DNA of 64,000 nucleotides from Amblyomma americanum (taxonomy: Eukaryota > Arthropoda > Arachnida > Ixodida > Ixodidae), in NCBI RefSeq assembly GCF_052857255.1, contig NW_027526670.1, forward strand, positions 96,898 to 160,897, in the 5' to 3' direction. The position numbers and the translations under genes were made by a program. A model generated the notes under the pieces. The model was not told where the DNA came from and made no database searches. It saw nothing but the letters and a program-made list of their open reading frames with translations. Position 1 is the stretch's first letter. Each line of letters begins with the position of its first letter. This document shows positions 1 through 11,230 of this stretch, in pieces.

Positions 1-44
1 TATCCCGTTGTTTTGAGGTGGAATACAAGTTTTCGCGCAGTTCT

Positions 45-71
45 GAGAGAAAAAGTTTACACCTTTCTCTC
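45..71. other. Dyad symmetry 1 of the monomer (8-bp stem)
   Basis: GAGAGAAA at 45-52 is the exact reverse complement of TTTCTCTC at 64-71, leaving an 11-base loop. The same dyad sits at this phase in most monomers of the window. A common variant with T for C at monomer nt 67 reads CTTTTTCTC. It then pairs in a shifted register with GAGAAAAAG (47-55) as a 9-bp stem with a 7-base loop, so both alleles keep stem potential. Cruciform-forming dyads have been proposed as a feature of centromeric satellites that lack a CENP-B box; a role here is inference. Coordinates are for the first monomer. Confidence 0.75.
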
Positions 72-87
72 GTCTACTCTTCGACGA
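70..87. other. Dyad symmetry 2 of the monomer (5-bp stem)
   Basis: TCGTC at 70-74 is the reverse complement of GACGA at 83-87, with an 8-base loop. It shares nt 70-71 with dyad 1, so the two hairpins are mutually exclusive. Variants common after 51.7 kb (CTTCGTCGAC and GACAACTTG) break this stem, so it is not strictly conserved and may be incidental. Coordinates are for the first monomer. Confidence 0.5.
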
Positions 88-299
88 CTTGTTAAATCGA
101 TGCTCGTGAATTTTGCTACTTTCGATCTAAAACGATGTATCCCGTTGTTTTGAGCCGGAATACAATTTTTCGCGCAGTTCTGAGAGAAAAAGTTTACACC
201 TTTCTCTCGTCTACTCTTCGACGACTTGTAAAATCGATGCTCGTGAATCTTTATAGTTTCGATCTAAAACGATGTATTCCGTTGTTTTGAGCCGGAATA

Positions 300-2870
300 C
301 AAGTTTTCCCGCAGTTCTGAGAGAAAAATTTACACCTTTCTCTCGTCTACTCTGCGACGACCTGTAAAATCGATGCTCGTGAATCTTCCTAGTTTCGATC
401 TATAACGATATATCCCGTTGTTTTGAGCCGGAATACAAGTTTTCGCGCAGTTCTGAGAGAAAAAGTTTACACCTTTCTCTCGTCTACTCTTCGACGACTT
501 GTAAAATCGATGCTCGTGAATCTTGATAGTTGCGTTCTAAAACAATGTATGCCGTTGTTTTGAGACGGAATACGAGTTTTCGCGCAGTTCTGAGAGAAAA
601 CGTTTACCCCTTTCTCTCGTCTACTCTTCGACGACTTGTAAAATCGATGCTCGTTAATCGTGCTAGTTTCGATCTAAAACGATGCATCCCGTTGTTTTGA
701 GCCGGAATACAAGTTTTTGCGCAGTTTTGAGAGAAAAAGTTTACACCTTTCTATCGTCTACTCTTCGACGACTTGTAAAATCGATGCTCGTGAATCTTGA
801 TAGTTTAGATCTAAAACGATGTATTCCGTTGTTTTGAGCCGGAATACAAGTTTTCGCGCAGTTCTGAGAGAAAAATTTACACCTTTCTCTCGTCTACTCT
901 GCGACGACTTATAAAATCGATGCTCGTGAATCTTGCTAGTTTCGATCTAAAACGATGTATCCCGTTGTTTTGAGCCGGAATACAAGTTTTCGCGCAGTTC
1001 TGAGAGAAAAAGTTTACACCTTTCTCTCGTCTACTCTTCGACGACTTGTAAAATTGGTGCTCGTGAATCTTGATAGTTTCGTTCTAAAACAATGTATCCC
1101 GTTGTTTTGAGACGGAATACGAGTTTTCGCGCAGTTCTGAGAGAAAACGTTTACCCCTTTCTCTCGTCTACTCTTCGACGACTTGTAAAATCGATGCTCG
1201 TTAATCGTGCTAGTTTCGATCTAAAACGATGTATCCCGTTGTTTTGAGCCGGAATACTATTTTTCGCGCAGTTCTGAGAGAAAAAGTTTACATCTTTCTC
1301 TCGTCTACTCTTCGACGACTTGTAGAATCGATGCTCGTGAATCTTGATAGTATCGCTCTAAAACGATGTATCCCGTTGTTTTGAGCCGGAATACAAGTTA
1401 TCGCGCAGTTCTGAGAGAAAAAGTTTACACCTTTATCTCGTCTACTCTTCGACGACTTGTAAAATCGATGCTCGTGAATCTTGCTAGTTTCGATCTAAAA
1501 CGATGTATCCCGTTGTTTTGAGCCGGAATAAAAGTTTTCGCGCAGTTCTGAGAGAAAAAGTTTACACCTTTCTCTCGTCTACTCTTCGACGACTTGTAGA
1601 ATCGATGCTCGTGAATCTTGATAGTATCACTCTAAAACGATGTATCCCGTTGTTTTGAGCCGGAATACAAGTTTTCCCGCAGTTCTGAGAGAAAAAGTTT
1701 ACACCTTTCTCTCGTCTACTCTTCGACGACTTGTAAAATTGATGCTCGTGAATTTTGCTAGTTTCGATCTAAAACGATGTATCCCGTTGTTTTGAGCTGG
1801 AATACAAGTTTTCGCACAGTTCTGAGAGAAAAAGTTTACACCTTTCTCTCGTCTGCTCTTCGACGACTTGTAGAATCGATGCTCGTGAATCTTGATAGTA
1901 TCGCTCTAAAACGATGTATTCCGTTGTTTTGAGCCGGAATACAAGTTTTCGCGCAGTTCTGAGAGAAAAAGTTTACACCATTCTCTCGTCTACTCTTCGA
2001 CGAATTGTTAAATCGATGCTCGTGAATTTTGCTACTTTCGATCTAAAACGATGTATCCCGTTGTTTTGAGCCGGAATACAATTTTTCGCGCAGTTCTGAG
2101 TGAAAAAGTTTACACCTTTCTCGCGTCTACACTTCGACGACTTGTAAAATCGATGCTCGTGAATCTTGATAGTTTCGATCTAAAACGATGTATCCTGTTG
2201 TTTTGAGCCGGAATACAAGCTTTCGCGCAGTTCTGAGAGAAAAAGTTTACACCTTTCTCTCGTCTACTCTTCGACGACTTGTAAAATCGATGCTCGTTAA
2301 TCTTGCTAGTTTCGATCTAAAACGATGTATTCCGTTGTTTTGAGCCGGAATACAAGTTTTCGCGCAGTTCTGAGAGAAACATTTACACCTTTCTCTCGTC
2401 TACTCTGCGACGACTTGTAAACTCGATGCTCGTGAATCTTGATAGTTTCGCTCTAAAACAATGTATCCCGTTGTTTTGAGCCGGAAGACGACTTTTCGCG
2501 CAGTTCTGAGAGAAAAAGTTTACACCTTTCTCTCGTCTACTCTTCGACGACTTGTAAAATCGATGCTCGTTAATCGTGCTAGTTTCGATCTAAAACGATG
2601 TATCCCGTTGATTTGAGCCGGAATACAAGTTTTCGCGCAGTTCTGAGAGAAAAAGTTTACAGCTTTTTCTCGTCTACTCTTCGACGATTTGTAAAATCGA
2701 TGCCCGTGAATCTTGATTGTTTCGATCTAAAACGATGTATCCCGTTGTTTTGAGCCGGAATACAAGTTTTCGCGCAGTTCTGAGAGAAAAAGTTTACACC
2801 TTTCTCTCGTCTACTCTTCGACGACTTGTAAAATCGATGCTCGTGAATCTTGATAGTGTCGATCTAAAAC
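300..2870. repeat. Higher-order repeat B1, copy 1
   Basis: The order of variant monomers here is repeated at 3,580-6,430. The shift is 3,284 bp up to about 1,240, then 3,421 bp, then 3,558 bp after about 2,430, so the second copy has gained one monomer at each of two points. Shared rare markers are the ACATCTTTCTC copy (1,290 and 4,711), the ACACCATTCTC copy (1,976 and 5,397), CCGTTGATTTGAG (2,601 and 6,159) and TTGATAGTGTCG (2,850 and 6,408). The copies differ by several substitutions per kilobase, so this duplication is older than those further right. Confidence 0.75.
411..547 (+). repeat. Representative monomer (137 bp)
   Basis: This copy equals my by-eye consensus up to about nt 115 and carries common variants after that. 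Consensus landmarks: TATCCCGTTG 1-10, GAGCCGGAATAC 15-26, TTCGCGCAG 32-40, GAGAGAAAAAG 45-55, CCTTTCTCTCGTC 62-74, CTTCGACGACTTG 79-91, ATCGATGCTCGTGAATC 96-112, TTTCGATCTAAAACGATG 120-137. Base counts of the consensus are A34 C30 G27 T46 (about 42% G+C). It contains a single ATCGAT palindrome at 96-101, which would give a ClaI ladder at 137-bp steps. CGATG occurs twice, at 98-102 and 133-137. I saw no convincing older sub-repeat inside the unit. Confidence 0.95.
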
Positions 2871-3579
2871 GATATATCCCGTTGTTTTGAGCCGAAATAC
2901 AAGTTTTCGCGCAGTTCTGAGAGAAAAAGTTTACACCTTTCTCTCGTCTACTCTTCGACGACTTGTAAAATCGATGCTCGTGAATCTTGATAGTTTCGTT
3001 CTAAAACAATGTATCCCGTTGTTTTGAGACGGAATACGAGTTTTCGCGCAGTTCTGAGAGAAAACGTTTACCTCTTTCTCTCGTCTACTCTTCGACGACT
3101 TGTAAAATCGATGCTCGTTAATCGTGCTAGTTTCGATCTAAAACGATGCATCCCGTTGTTTTGAGCCGGAATACAAGTTTTTGCGCAGTTTTGAGAGAAA
3201 AAGTTTACACCTTTCTATCGTCTACTCTTCGACGACTTGTTAAATCGATGCTGGTGAATTTTCCTACTTTCGATCTAAAACGATGTATTCCGTTGTTTTG
3301 AGCCGGAATACAAGTTTTCGCGCAGTTCTGAGAGAAAAAGTTTACACCTTTCTCTCGTCTACTCTGCGACGACTTGTAAAATCGATGCTCGTGAATCTTG
3401 CTAGTTCGATCTAAAACGATGTATCCCGTTGTTTTGAGCCGGAATACAAGTTTTCGCGCAGTTCTGAGAGAAAAAGTTTACACCTTTCTCTCGTCTACTT
3501 TTCGACGACTTGTTAAATCGATGCTGATGAATTTTGCTACTTTCGATCTAAAACGATGTATCCCGTTGTTTTGAGCCGG

Positions 3580-6430
3580 AATACAAGTTTTCGCGCAGTT
3601 CTGAGAGAAAAATTTACACCTTTCTCTCGTCTACTCTGCGACGACCTGTAAAATCGATGCTCGTGAATCTTGCTAGTTTCGATCTATAATGATATATCCC
3701 GTTGTTTTGAGCCGGAATACAAGTTTTCGCGCAGTTCTGAGAGAAAAAGTTTACACCTTTCTCTCGTCTACTCTTCGACGACTTGTAAAATCGATGCTCG
3801 TGAATCTTGATAGTTTCGTTCTAAAACAATGTATCCCGTTGTTTTGAGACGGAATACGAGTTTTCGCGCAGTTCTGAGAGAAAACGTTTACCCCTTTCTC
3901 TCGTCTACTCTTCGACGACTTGTAAAATCGATGCTCGTTAATCGTGCTAGTTTCGATCTAAAACGATGCATCCCGTTGTTTTGAGCCGTAATACAAGTTT
4001 TTGCGCAGTTTTGAGAGAAAAAGTTTACACCTTTCTATCGTCTACTCTTCGACGACTTGTAAAATCGATGCTCGTGAATCCTGATAGTTTAGATCTAAAA
4101 CGATGTATTCCGTTGTTTTGAGCCGGAATACAAGTTTTCGCGCAGTTCTGAGAGAAAAATTTACACCTTTCTCTCGTCTACTCTGCGACGACTTGTAAAA
4201 TCGATGCTCGTGAATCTTGCTAGTTTCGATCTAAAACGATGTATCCCGTTGTTTTGAGCCGGAATACAAGTTTTCGCGCAGTTCTGAGAGAAAAAGTTTA
4301 CACCTTTCTCTCGTCTACTCTTCGACGACTTGTAAAATTGATGCTCGTGAATCTTGATAGTTTCGTTCTAAAACAATGTATCCCGTTGTTTTGAGACGGA
4401 ATACGAGTTTTCGCGCAGTTCTGAGAGAAAACGTTTACCCCTTTCTCTCGTCTACTCTTCGACGACTTGTAAAATCGATGCTCGTTAATCGTGCTAGTTT
4501 CGATCTAAAACGATGCATCCCGTTGTTTTGAGCCGTAATACAAGTTTTTGCGCAGTTTTGAGAGAAAAAGTTTACACCTTTCTATCGTCTACTCTTCGAC
4601 GACTTGTAAAATCGATGCTCGTGAATCCTGTAAGTTTAGATCTAAAACGATGTATTCCGTTGTTTTGAGCCGGAATACAAGTTTTCGCGCAGTTCTGAGA
4701 GAAAAAGTTTACATCTTTCTCTCGTCAACTCTTCGACGACTTGTAGAATCGATGCTCGTGAATCTTGATAGTATCGCTCTAAAACGATGTATCCCGTTGT
4801 TTTGAGCCGGAATACAAGTTATCGCGCAGTTCTGAGAGAAAAAGTTTACACCTTTCTCTCGTCTACTCTTCGACGACTTGTAAAATCGATGCTCGTGAAT
4901 CTTGCTAGTTTCAATCTAAAACGATGTATCCCGTTGTTTTGAGCCGGAATAAAAGTTTTCGCGCAGTTCTGAGAGAAAAAGTTTACACCTTTTTCTCGTC
5001 TACTCTTCGACGACTTGTAGAATCGATGCTCGTGAATCTTGATAGTATCAATCTAAAACGATGTATCCCGTTGTTTTGAGCCGGAATACAAGTTTTCGCG
5101 CAGTTTTGAGAGAAAAAGTTTACACCTTTCTCTCGTCTACTCTTCGACGACTTGTAAAATTGATGCTCGTGAATTTTGCTAGTTTCGATCTAAAACAATG
5201 TATCCCGTTGTTTTGAGCTGGAATACAAGTTTTCGCACAGTTCTGAGAGAAAAAGTTTACACCTTTCTCTCGTCTACTCTTCGACGACTTGTAGAATCGA
5301 TGCTCGTGAATCTTGATAGTATCGCTCTAAAACGATGTATTCCGTTGTTTTGAGCCGGAATACAAGTTTTCGCGCAGTTCTGAGAGAAAAAGTATACACC
5401 ATTCTCTCGTCTACTCTTCGACGACTTGTTAAATCGATGCTCGTGAATTTTGCTACTTTCGATCTAAAACGATGTATCCCGTTGTTTTGAGCCGGAATAC
5501 AATTTTTCGCGCAGTTCTGAGTGAAAAAGTTTACACCTTTCTCGCGTCTACTCTTCGACGACTTGTAAAATCGATGCTCGTGAATCTTGATAGTTTCGAT
5601 CTAAAACGATGTATCCTGTTGTTTTGAGCCGGAATACAAGCTTTCGCGCAGTTCTGAGAGAAAAAGTTTACACCTTTCTCTCGTCTACCCTTCGACGACT
5701 TGTAAAATCGATGCTCGTTAATCTTGCTAGTTTCGATCTAAAACGATGTATTCCGTTGTTTTGAGCCGGAATACAAGTTTTCGCGCAGTTCTGAGAGAAA
5801 CATTTACACCTTTCTCTCGTCTACTCTGCGACGACTTGTAAACTCGATGCTCGTGAATCTTGGTAGTTTCGATCTAAAACGATGTATCCCGTTGTTTTGA
5901 GCCGGAATACAAGTTTTCGCGCAGTTCTGAGAGAAAAAGTTTACACCTTTCTCTCGTCTACTCGTCGACGACTTGTAAAATCGATGCTCGTGAATCTTGA
6001 TAGTTTCGCTCTAAAACAATGTATCCCGTTGTTTTGAGCCGGAAGACGAGTTTGCGCGCAGTTCTGAGAGAAAAAGTTTACACCTTTCTCTCGTCTACTC
6101 TCCGACGACTTGTAAAATCGATGCTCGTTAATCGTGCTAGTTTCGATCTAAAACGATGTATCCCGTTGATTTGAGCCGGAATACAAGTTTTCGCGCAGTT
6201 CTGAGAGAAAAAGTTTACAGCTTTTTCTCGTGTACTCTTCGACGATTTGTAAAATCGATGCTCGTGAATCTTGATTGTTTCGATCTAAAACGATGTATCC
6301 CGTTGTTTTGAGCCGGAATACAAGTTTTCGCGCAGTTCTGAGAGAAAAAGTTTACACCTTTCTCTCGTCTACTCTTCGACGACTTGTAAAATCGATGCTC
6401 GTGAATCTTGATAGTGTCGATCTAAAACGA
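3580..6430. repeat. Higher-order repeat B1, copy 2
   Basis: Second copy of 300-2,870 with two additional monomers, one near 4,520-4,690 and one near 5,850-6,000. The 5,397 marker copy reads GTATACACC where copy 1 reads GTTTACACC. The later 11.5-kb copy also has GTATACACC, so the 11.2-12.7 kb block derives from this copy rather than from copy 1. Confidence 0.75.
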
Positions 6431-9400
6431 TGTATCCCGTTGTTTTGAGCCGGAATACAAGTTTTCGTGCAGTTCTGAGAGAAAAAGTTTACACCTTTCT
6501 TTCGTCTACTCTTCGACGACTTGTAAAATCAATGCTCGTGAATTTTGCTTGTCTTGATCTAAAACGATGTATCCCGTTGTTTTGAGCTGGAATACAAGTT
6601 TTTGCGCAGTTCTGAGAGAAAAAGTTTACACCTTTCTCTCGTCTACTCTTCGACGACTTGTAAAATCGATGCTCGTGAATCGTGCTCGTTTCGATCTAAA
6701 ACGATGTATCCCGTTGATTTGAGCCGGAATACAAGTTTTCGCGCAGTTCTGAGAGAAAAAGTTTACACCTTTCTCGCGTCTACTCTTCGACGACTTGTAA
6801 AATCGATGCTCGTGAATTTTGCTTGTCTTGATCTAAAACGACGTATCCCGTTGTTTTGAGCCGCAATACAAGTTTTCGCGCAGTTCTGAGAGAAAAAGTT
6901 TACACCTTTCTCTCGTCTACTTTTCGACGACTTGTTAAATCGATGCTGGTGAATTTTGCTACTTTCGATCTAAAACGATGTATCCCGTTGTTTTGAGCCG
7001 GAATACAAGTTTTCGCGCAGTTCTGAGAGAAAAAGTTTACACCTTTCTCTCGTCTACTCTTCGACGACTTGTAAAATCGATGCTCGTGAATCTTGATAGT
7101 TTCGATCTAAAACGATGTATTCCGTTGTTTTGAGTCAGAATACATGTTTTCCCGCAGTTCTGAGAGAAAAATTTACACCTTTCTCTCGTCTACTCTGCGA
7201 CGACCTGTAAAATCGATGCTCGTGAATCTTGCTAGTTTCGATCTATAACGATATATCCCGTTGTTTTGAGCCGGAATACAAGTTTTCGCGCAGTTCTGAG
7301 AGAAAAAGTTTACACCTTTCTCTCGTCTACTCTTCGACGACTTGTAAAATCGATGCTCGTGAATCTTGCTAGTTTCGTTCTAAAACAATGTATCCCGTTG
7401 TTTTGAGACGGAATACGAGTTTTCGCGCAGTTCTGAGAGAAAACGTTTACCCCTTTCTCTCGTCTACTCTTCGACGACTTGTAAAATCGATGCTCGTTAA
7501 TCGTGCTAGTTTCGATCTAAAACGATGCATCCCGTTGTTTTGAGCCGGAATACAAGTTTTCGCGCAGTTCTGAGAGAAAAAGTTTACACCTTTTTCTCGT
7601 CTACTCTTCGTCGACTTGTAAAATCGATGCTCGTTAATCTTGCTAGTTTCGATCTAAAACGATGTATCCCGTTGTTTTGAGCCGGAATATAAGTCTTCGC
7701 GCAGTTCTGAGAGAAAAAGTTTACACCTTTCTCTCGTCTACTCTTCGATGACTTCTAAAATCGATGCTCGTGAATCTTGCTAGTTTCGATCTAAAACAAA
7801 GTATTCCGTTGTTTTGAGCCGGAATACAAGTTTTTGCGCAGTTCTGAGAGAAAAAGTTACACCTTTCTCTCGTCTACTCTTCGACGACTTGTAAAATCGA
7901 TGCTCGTGAATCTTGATAGTTTCGATCTAAAACGATGTATTCCGTTGTTTTGAGCCGGAATACAATTTTCGCGCCGTTCTGAGAGAACAATTTACACCTT
8001 TCTTTCGTCTACTCTGCGACGACTTGTAAAATCGATGCTCGTGAATCTTGCTAGTTTCGATCTAAAACGATGTATCCCGTTGTTTTGAGCCGGAATACAA
8101 GTTTTCGCGCAGTTCTGAGAGAAAAAGTTTACACCTTTCTCTCGTCTACTCTTCAACGACTTGTAAAATCGATGCTCGTGAATCTTGATAGTGTCGATCT
8201 AAGACGATGTATCCCGTTGTTTTGAGCCGGAATACAAGTTTTCGCGCAGCTCTGAGAGAAAAAGTTTACACCTTTCTTTCGTCTACTCTTCGACGACTTG
8301 TAAAATCGATGCTCGTGAATTTTGCTTGTCTTGATCTAAAACGATGTATATCGTTGTTTTGAGCCGCAATACAAGTTTTCGCGCAGTTCTGAGAGAAAAA
8401 GTTTACACCTTTCTCTCGTCTACTCTTCGACGACTTGTAAAATTGATGCTCGTGAATTTTGCTAGTTTCGATCTAAAACGATGTATCCCGTTGTTTTGAG
8501 CTGGAATACAATTTTTCGCGCAGTTCTGAGAGAAAAAGTTTACACCTTTCTCTCGTCTACTCTTCGACGACTTGTTAAATCGATGCTCGTGAATTTTGCT
8601 ACTTTCGATCTAAAACGATGTATATCGTTGTTTTGAGCCGGAATACAATTTTTCGCGCAGTTCTGAGAAAAAGTTTACACCTTTCTCTCGTCTACTCTTC
8701 GACGACTTGTAAAATCGATGCTCGTGAATCTTGATAGTTTCGATCTAAAACAATGTATTCCGTTGTTTTGAGCCGGAATACAAGTTTTCGCGCAGTTCTG
8801 AGAGAAAAATTTACACCTTTCTCTCGTCTACTCTGCGACGACTTGTAAAATCGATGCTCGTGAATCGTGCTCGTTTCGATCTAAAACGATGTATCCCGTT
8901 GATTTGAGCCGGAATACAAGTTTTCGCGCAGTTCTGAGAGAAAAAGTTTACACCTTTCTCGCGTCTACTCTTCGACGACTTGTAAAATCGATGCTCGTGA
9001 ATTTTGCTTGTATTGATCTAAAACGACGTATCCCGTTGTTTTGAGCCGCAATACAAGTTTTCGCGCAGTTCTGAGAGAAAAAGTTTACACCTTTCTCTCG
9101 TCTACTTTTCGACGACTTGTTAAATTGATACTGGTGAATTTTGCTACTTTCGATCTAAAACGATGTATCCCGTTGTTTTGAGCCAGAATACAAGTTTTCG
9201 CGCCGTTCTGAGAGAAAAAGTTTACACCTTTCTCTCGTCTACTCTTCGACGACTTGTAAAATTGATGCTCGTGAATTTTGCTAGTTTCGGTGTAAAACGA
9301 TGTATCCCGTTGTTTTGAGGTGGAATACAAGTTTTCGCGCAGTTCTGAGAGAAAAAGTTTACACCTTTCTCTCGTCTACTCTTCGACGACTTGTTAAATC

Positions 9401-10345
9401 GATGCTCGTGAATTTTGCTACTTTCGATCTAAAACGATGTATCCCGTTGTTTTGAGCCGGAATACAATTTTTCGCGCAGTTCTGAGAGAAAAAGTTTACA
9501 CCTTTCTCTCGTCTACTCTTCGACGACTTGTAAAATCGATGCTCGTGAATCTTGATAGTTTCGATCTAAAACGATGTATCCCGTTGTTTTGAGCCGGAAT
9601 ACAAGTTTTCCCGCAGTTCTGAGAGAAAAATTTACACCTTTCTCTCGTCTACTCTGCGACGACCTGTAAAATCGATGCTCGTGAATCTTGCTAGTTTCGA
9701 TCTATAACGATATATCCCGTTGTTTTGAGCCGGAATACAAGTTTTCGCGCAGTTCTGAGAGAAAAAGTTTACACCTTTCTCTCGTCTACTCTTCAACGAC
9801 TTGTAAAATCGATGCTCGTGAATCTAGAGAGTTTCGCTCTAAATCAATGAATCCCGTTGTTTTGAGCCGGAATACGAGTTTTCGCGCAGTTCTGAGAGAA
9901 AACATTTACACCTTTCTCTCGTCTACTCTTCGACGACTTGTAAATCGATGCTCGTTAATCGTGCTAGTTTCGATCTAAAACGATGTATCCCGTTGTTTTG
10001 AGCCGGAATACAAGATTTCGCGCTGTTCTGAGAGAAAAAGTTTACACCTTTTTCTCGTCTACTCTTCGACGACTTGTAAAATCGATGCTCGTGAATCTTG
10101 ATAGTGTCGATCTAAAACGATGTATCCCGTTGTTTTGAGCCGGAATACAAGTTTTCGCGCAGTTCTGAGAGAAAAAGCTTACACCTTTCTTTCGTCTACT
10201 CTTCGACGACTTGTAAAATCGATGCTCGTGAATTTTGCTTGTCTTGATCTAAAACGATGTATATCGTTGTTTTGAGCCGCAATACAAGTTTTCGCGCAGT
10301 TCTGAGAGAAAAAGTTTACACCTTTCTCTCGTCTACTCTTCGACG
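4805..10345. repeat. About 5.5-kb superunit, copy 1
   Basis: Long variant strings of this segment reappear at 11,231-16,632. From 4,805 to 6,570 the match is to 11,231-12,722 at a shift of 6,426 and then 6,152 bp, two monomers being absent in the later copy. From 7,010 to 8,310 the shift is 6,696 bp. From 8,690 to 10,345 it is 6,287 bp, three monomers (about 409 bp) having dropped out of the second copy. Shared rare markers include TTTGAGTC with ACATGTTTTCCCG (7,130) and TCTAGAGAGTTTCGCTC (9,822). Confidence 0.7.
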
Positions 10346-10679
10346 ACTTGTAAAATTGATGCTCGTGAATTTTGCTAGTTTCGATCTAAAACGATGTATC
10401 CCGTTGTTTTGAGCTGGAATACAATTTTTCGCGCAGTTCTGAGAGAAAAAGTTTACACCTTTCTCTCGTCTACTCTTCGACGACTTGTTAAATCGATGCT
10501 CGTGAATTTTGCTACTTTCGATCTAAAACGATGTATATCGTTGTTTTGAGCCGGAATACTCTTTTTCGCGCAGTTCTGAGAGAAAAAGTTTACACCTTTC
10601 TCTCGTCTACTCTTCGACGACTTGTAAAATCGATGCTCGTGAATCTTGATAGTTTCGATCTAAAACGATATATCCCGTT

Positions 10680-11230
10680 GTTTTGAGCCGGAATACAAGT
10701 TTTCCCGCAGTTCTGAGAGAAAAATTTACACCTTTCTCTCGTCTACTCTGCGACGACCTGTAAAATCGATGCTCGTGAATCTTGCTAGTTTCAATCTAAA
10801 ACGATGTATCCCGTTGTTTTGAGCCGGAATAAAAGTTTTCGCGCAGTTCTGAGAGAAAAAGTTTACACCTTTTTCTCGTCTACTCTTCGACGACTTGTAG
10901 AATCGATGCTCGTGAATCTTGATAGTATCAATCTAAAACGATGTATCCCGTTGTTTTGAGCCGGAATACAAGTTTTCGCGCAGTTTTGAGAGAAAAAGTT
11001 TACACCTTTCTCTCGTCTACTCTTCGACGACTTGTAAAATTGATGCTCGTGAATTTTGCTACTTTCGATCTAAAACGATGTATATCGTTGTTTTGAGCCG
11101 GAATACAATTTTTCGCGCAGTTCTGAGAAAAAGTTTACACCTTTCTCTCGTCTACTCTTCGACGACTTGTAAAATCGATGCTCGTGAATCTTGATAGTTT
11201 CGATCTAAAACAATGTATTCCGTTGTTTTG
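10680..11230. repeat. Mosaic patch between superunit copies
   Basis: A GCGACGACCTG monomer at about 10,752 is followed not by its usual TATAACGATATA end but by CTAGTTTCAATC, the order seen at 4,900-5,160. After about 11,040 the sequence switches to the order of 8,580-8,760 (the TATATCG copy, then the shortened GAGAAAAAG copy). Two monomer-phase switches within 550 bp suggest unequal exchange or gene-conversion junctions. Confidence 0.6.

Larger units (their letters stand above)
1..410. repeat. Three monomers matching 9,303-9,712
   Basis: The window opens with the rare GAGGTGGAATAC variant, which recurs in the same phase at 9,318, 13,557, 15,604 and 21,651. The next two monomers also match the 9.3-9.7 kb order: an AATTTTTCGCG copy, then a TTTCCCGCAG copy with AAAAATTT and GCGACGACCTG. 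The window therefore begins inside a superunit already partly duplicated downstream. The match weakens after about 480. Confidence 0.7.

Noticed and set aside
120..130. A pol III B box (TTTCGATCT resembles GWTCRANNC), suggesting a SINE or tRNA origin
   Set aside because: Only seven of nine positions fit, there is no A box at the expected distance, no cloverleaf and no poly-A or T-rich terminator typical of a SINE.
1..137. A CENP-B box in the monomer (CCCGTTGTTTTGAG region)
   Set aside because: The reverse-strand core CCCGnnTnnnnCGAA is not met: the third base after CCCG is G, not T, and the CGAA end is GAGC. No other position in the consensus fits better.
1..137. An older 26-30 bp sub-repeat inside the monomer (GTTTTGAG at 10-17 and GTTCTGAG at 40-47; AAGTTT at 27 and 53)
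   Set aside because: The matches are short, have unequal spacing and do not continue into the flanks, so chance in a T- and A-rich unit is sufficient.
4548..4805. Open reading frames of 60-96 codons on both strands (also 6,602-6,859, 9,688-9,978, 14,085-14,333, 56,057-56,311 and many minus-strand frames such as 9,085-9,330 and 27,007-27,276)
   Set aside because: All are translations of two or so satellite monomers. Since 137 is not divisible by three, successive monomers are read in different frames and meet stops (TGA, TAA and TAG are present in the monomer). The frames lie at the same monomer phase, recur only because the HORs recur, and have no promoter, codon bias or recognisable domain.
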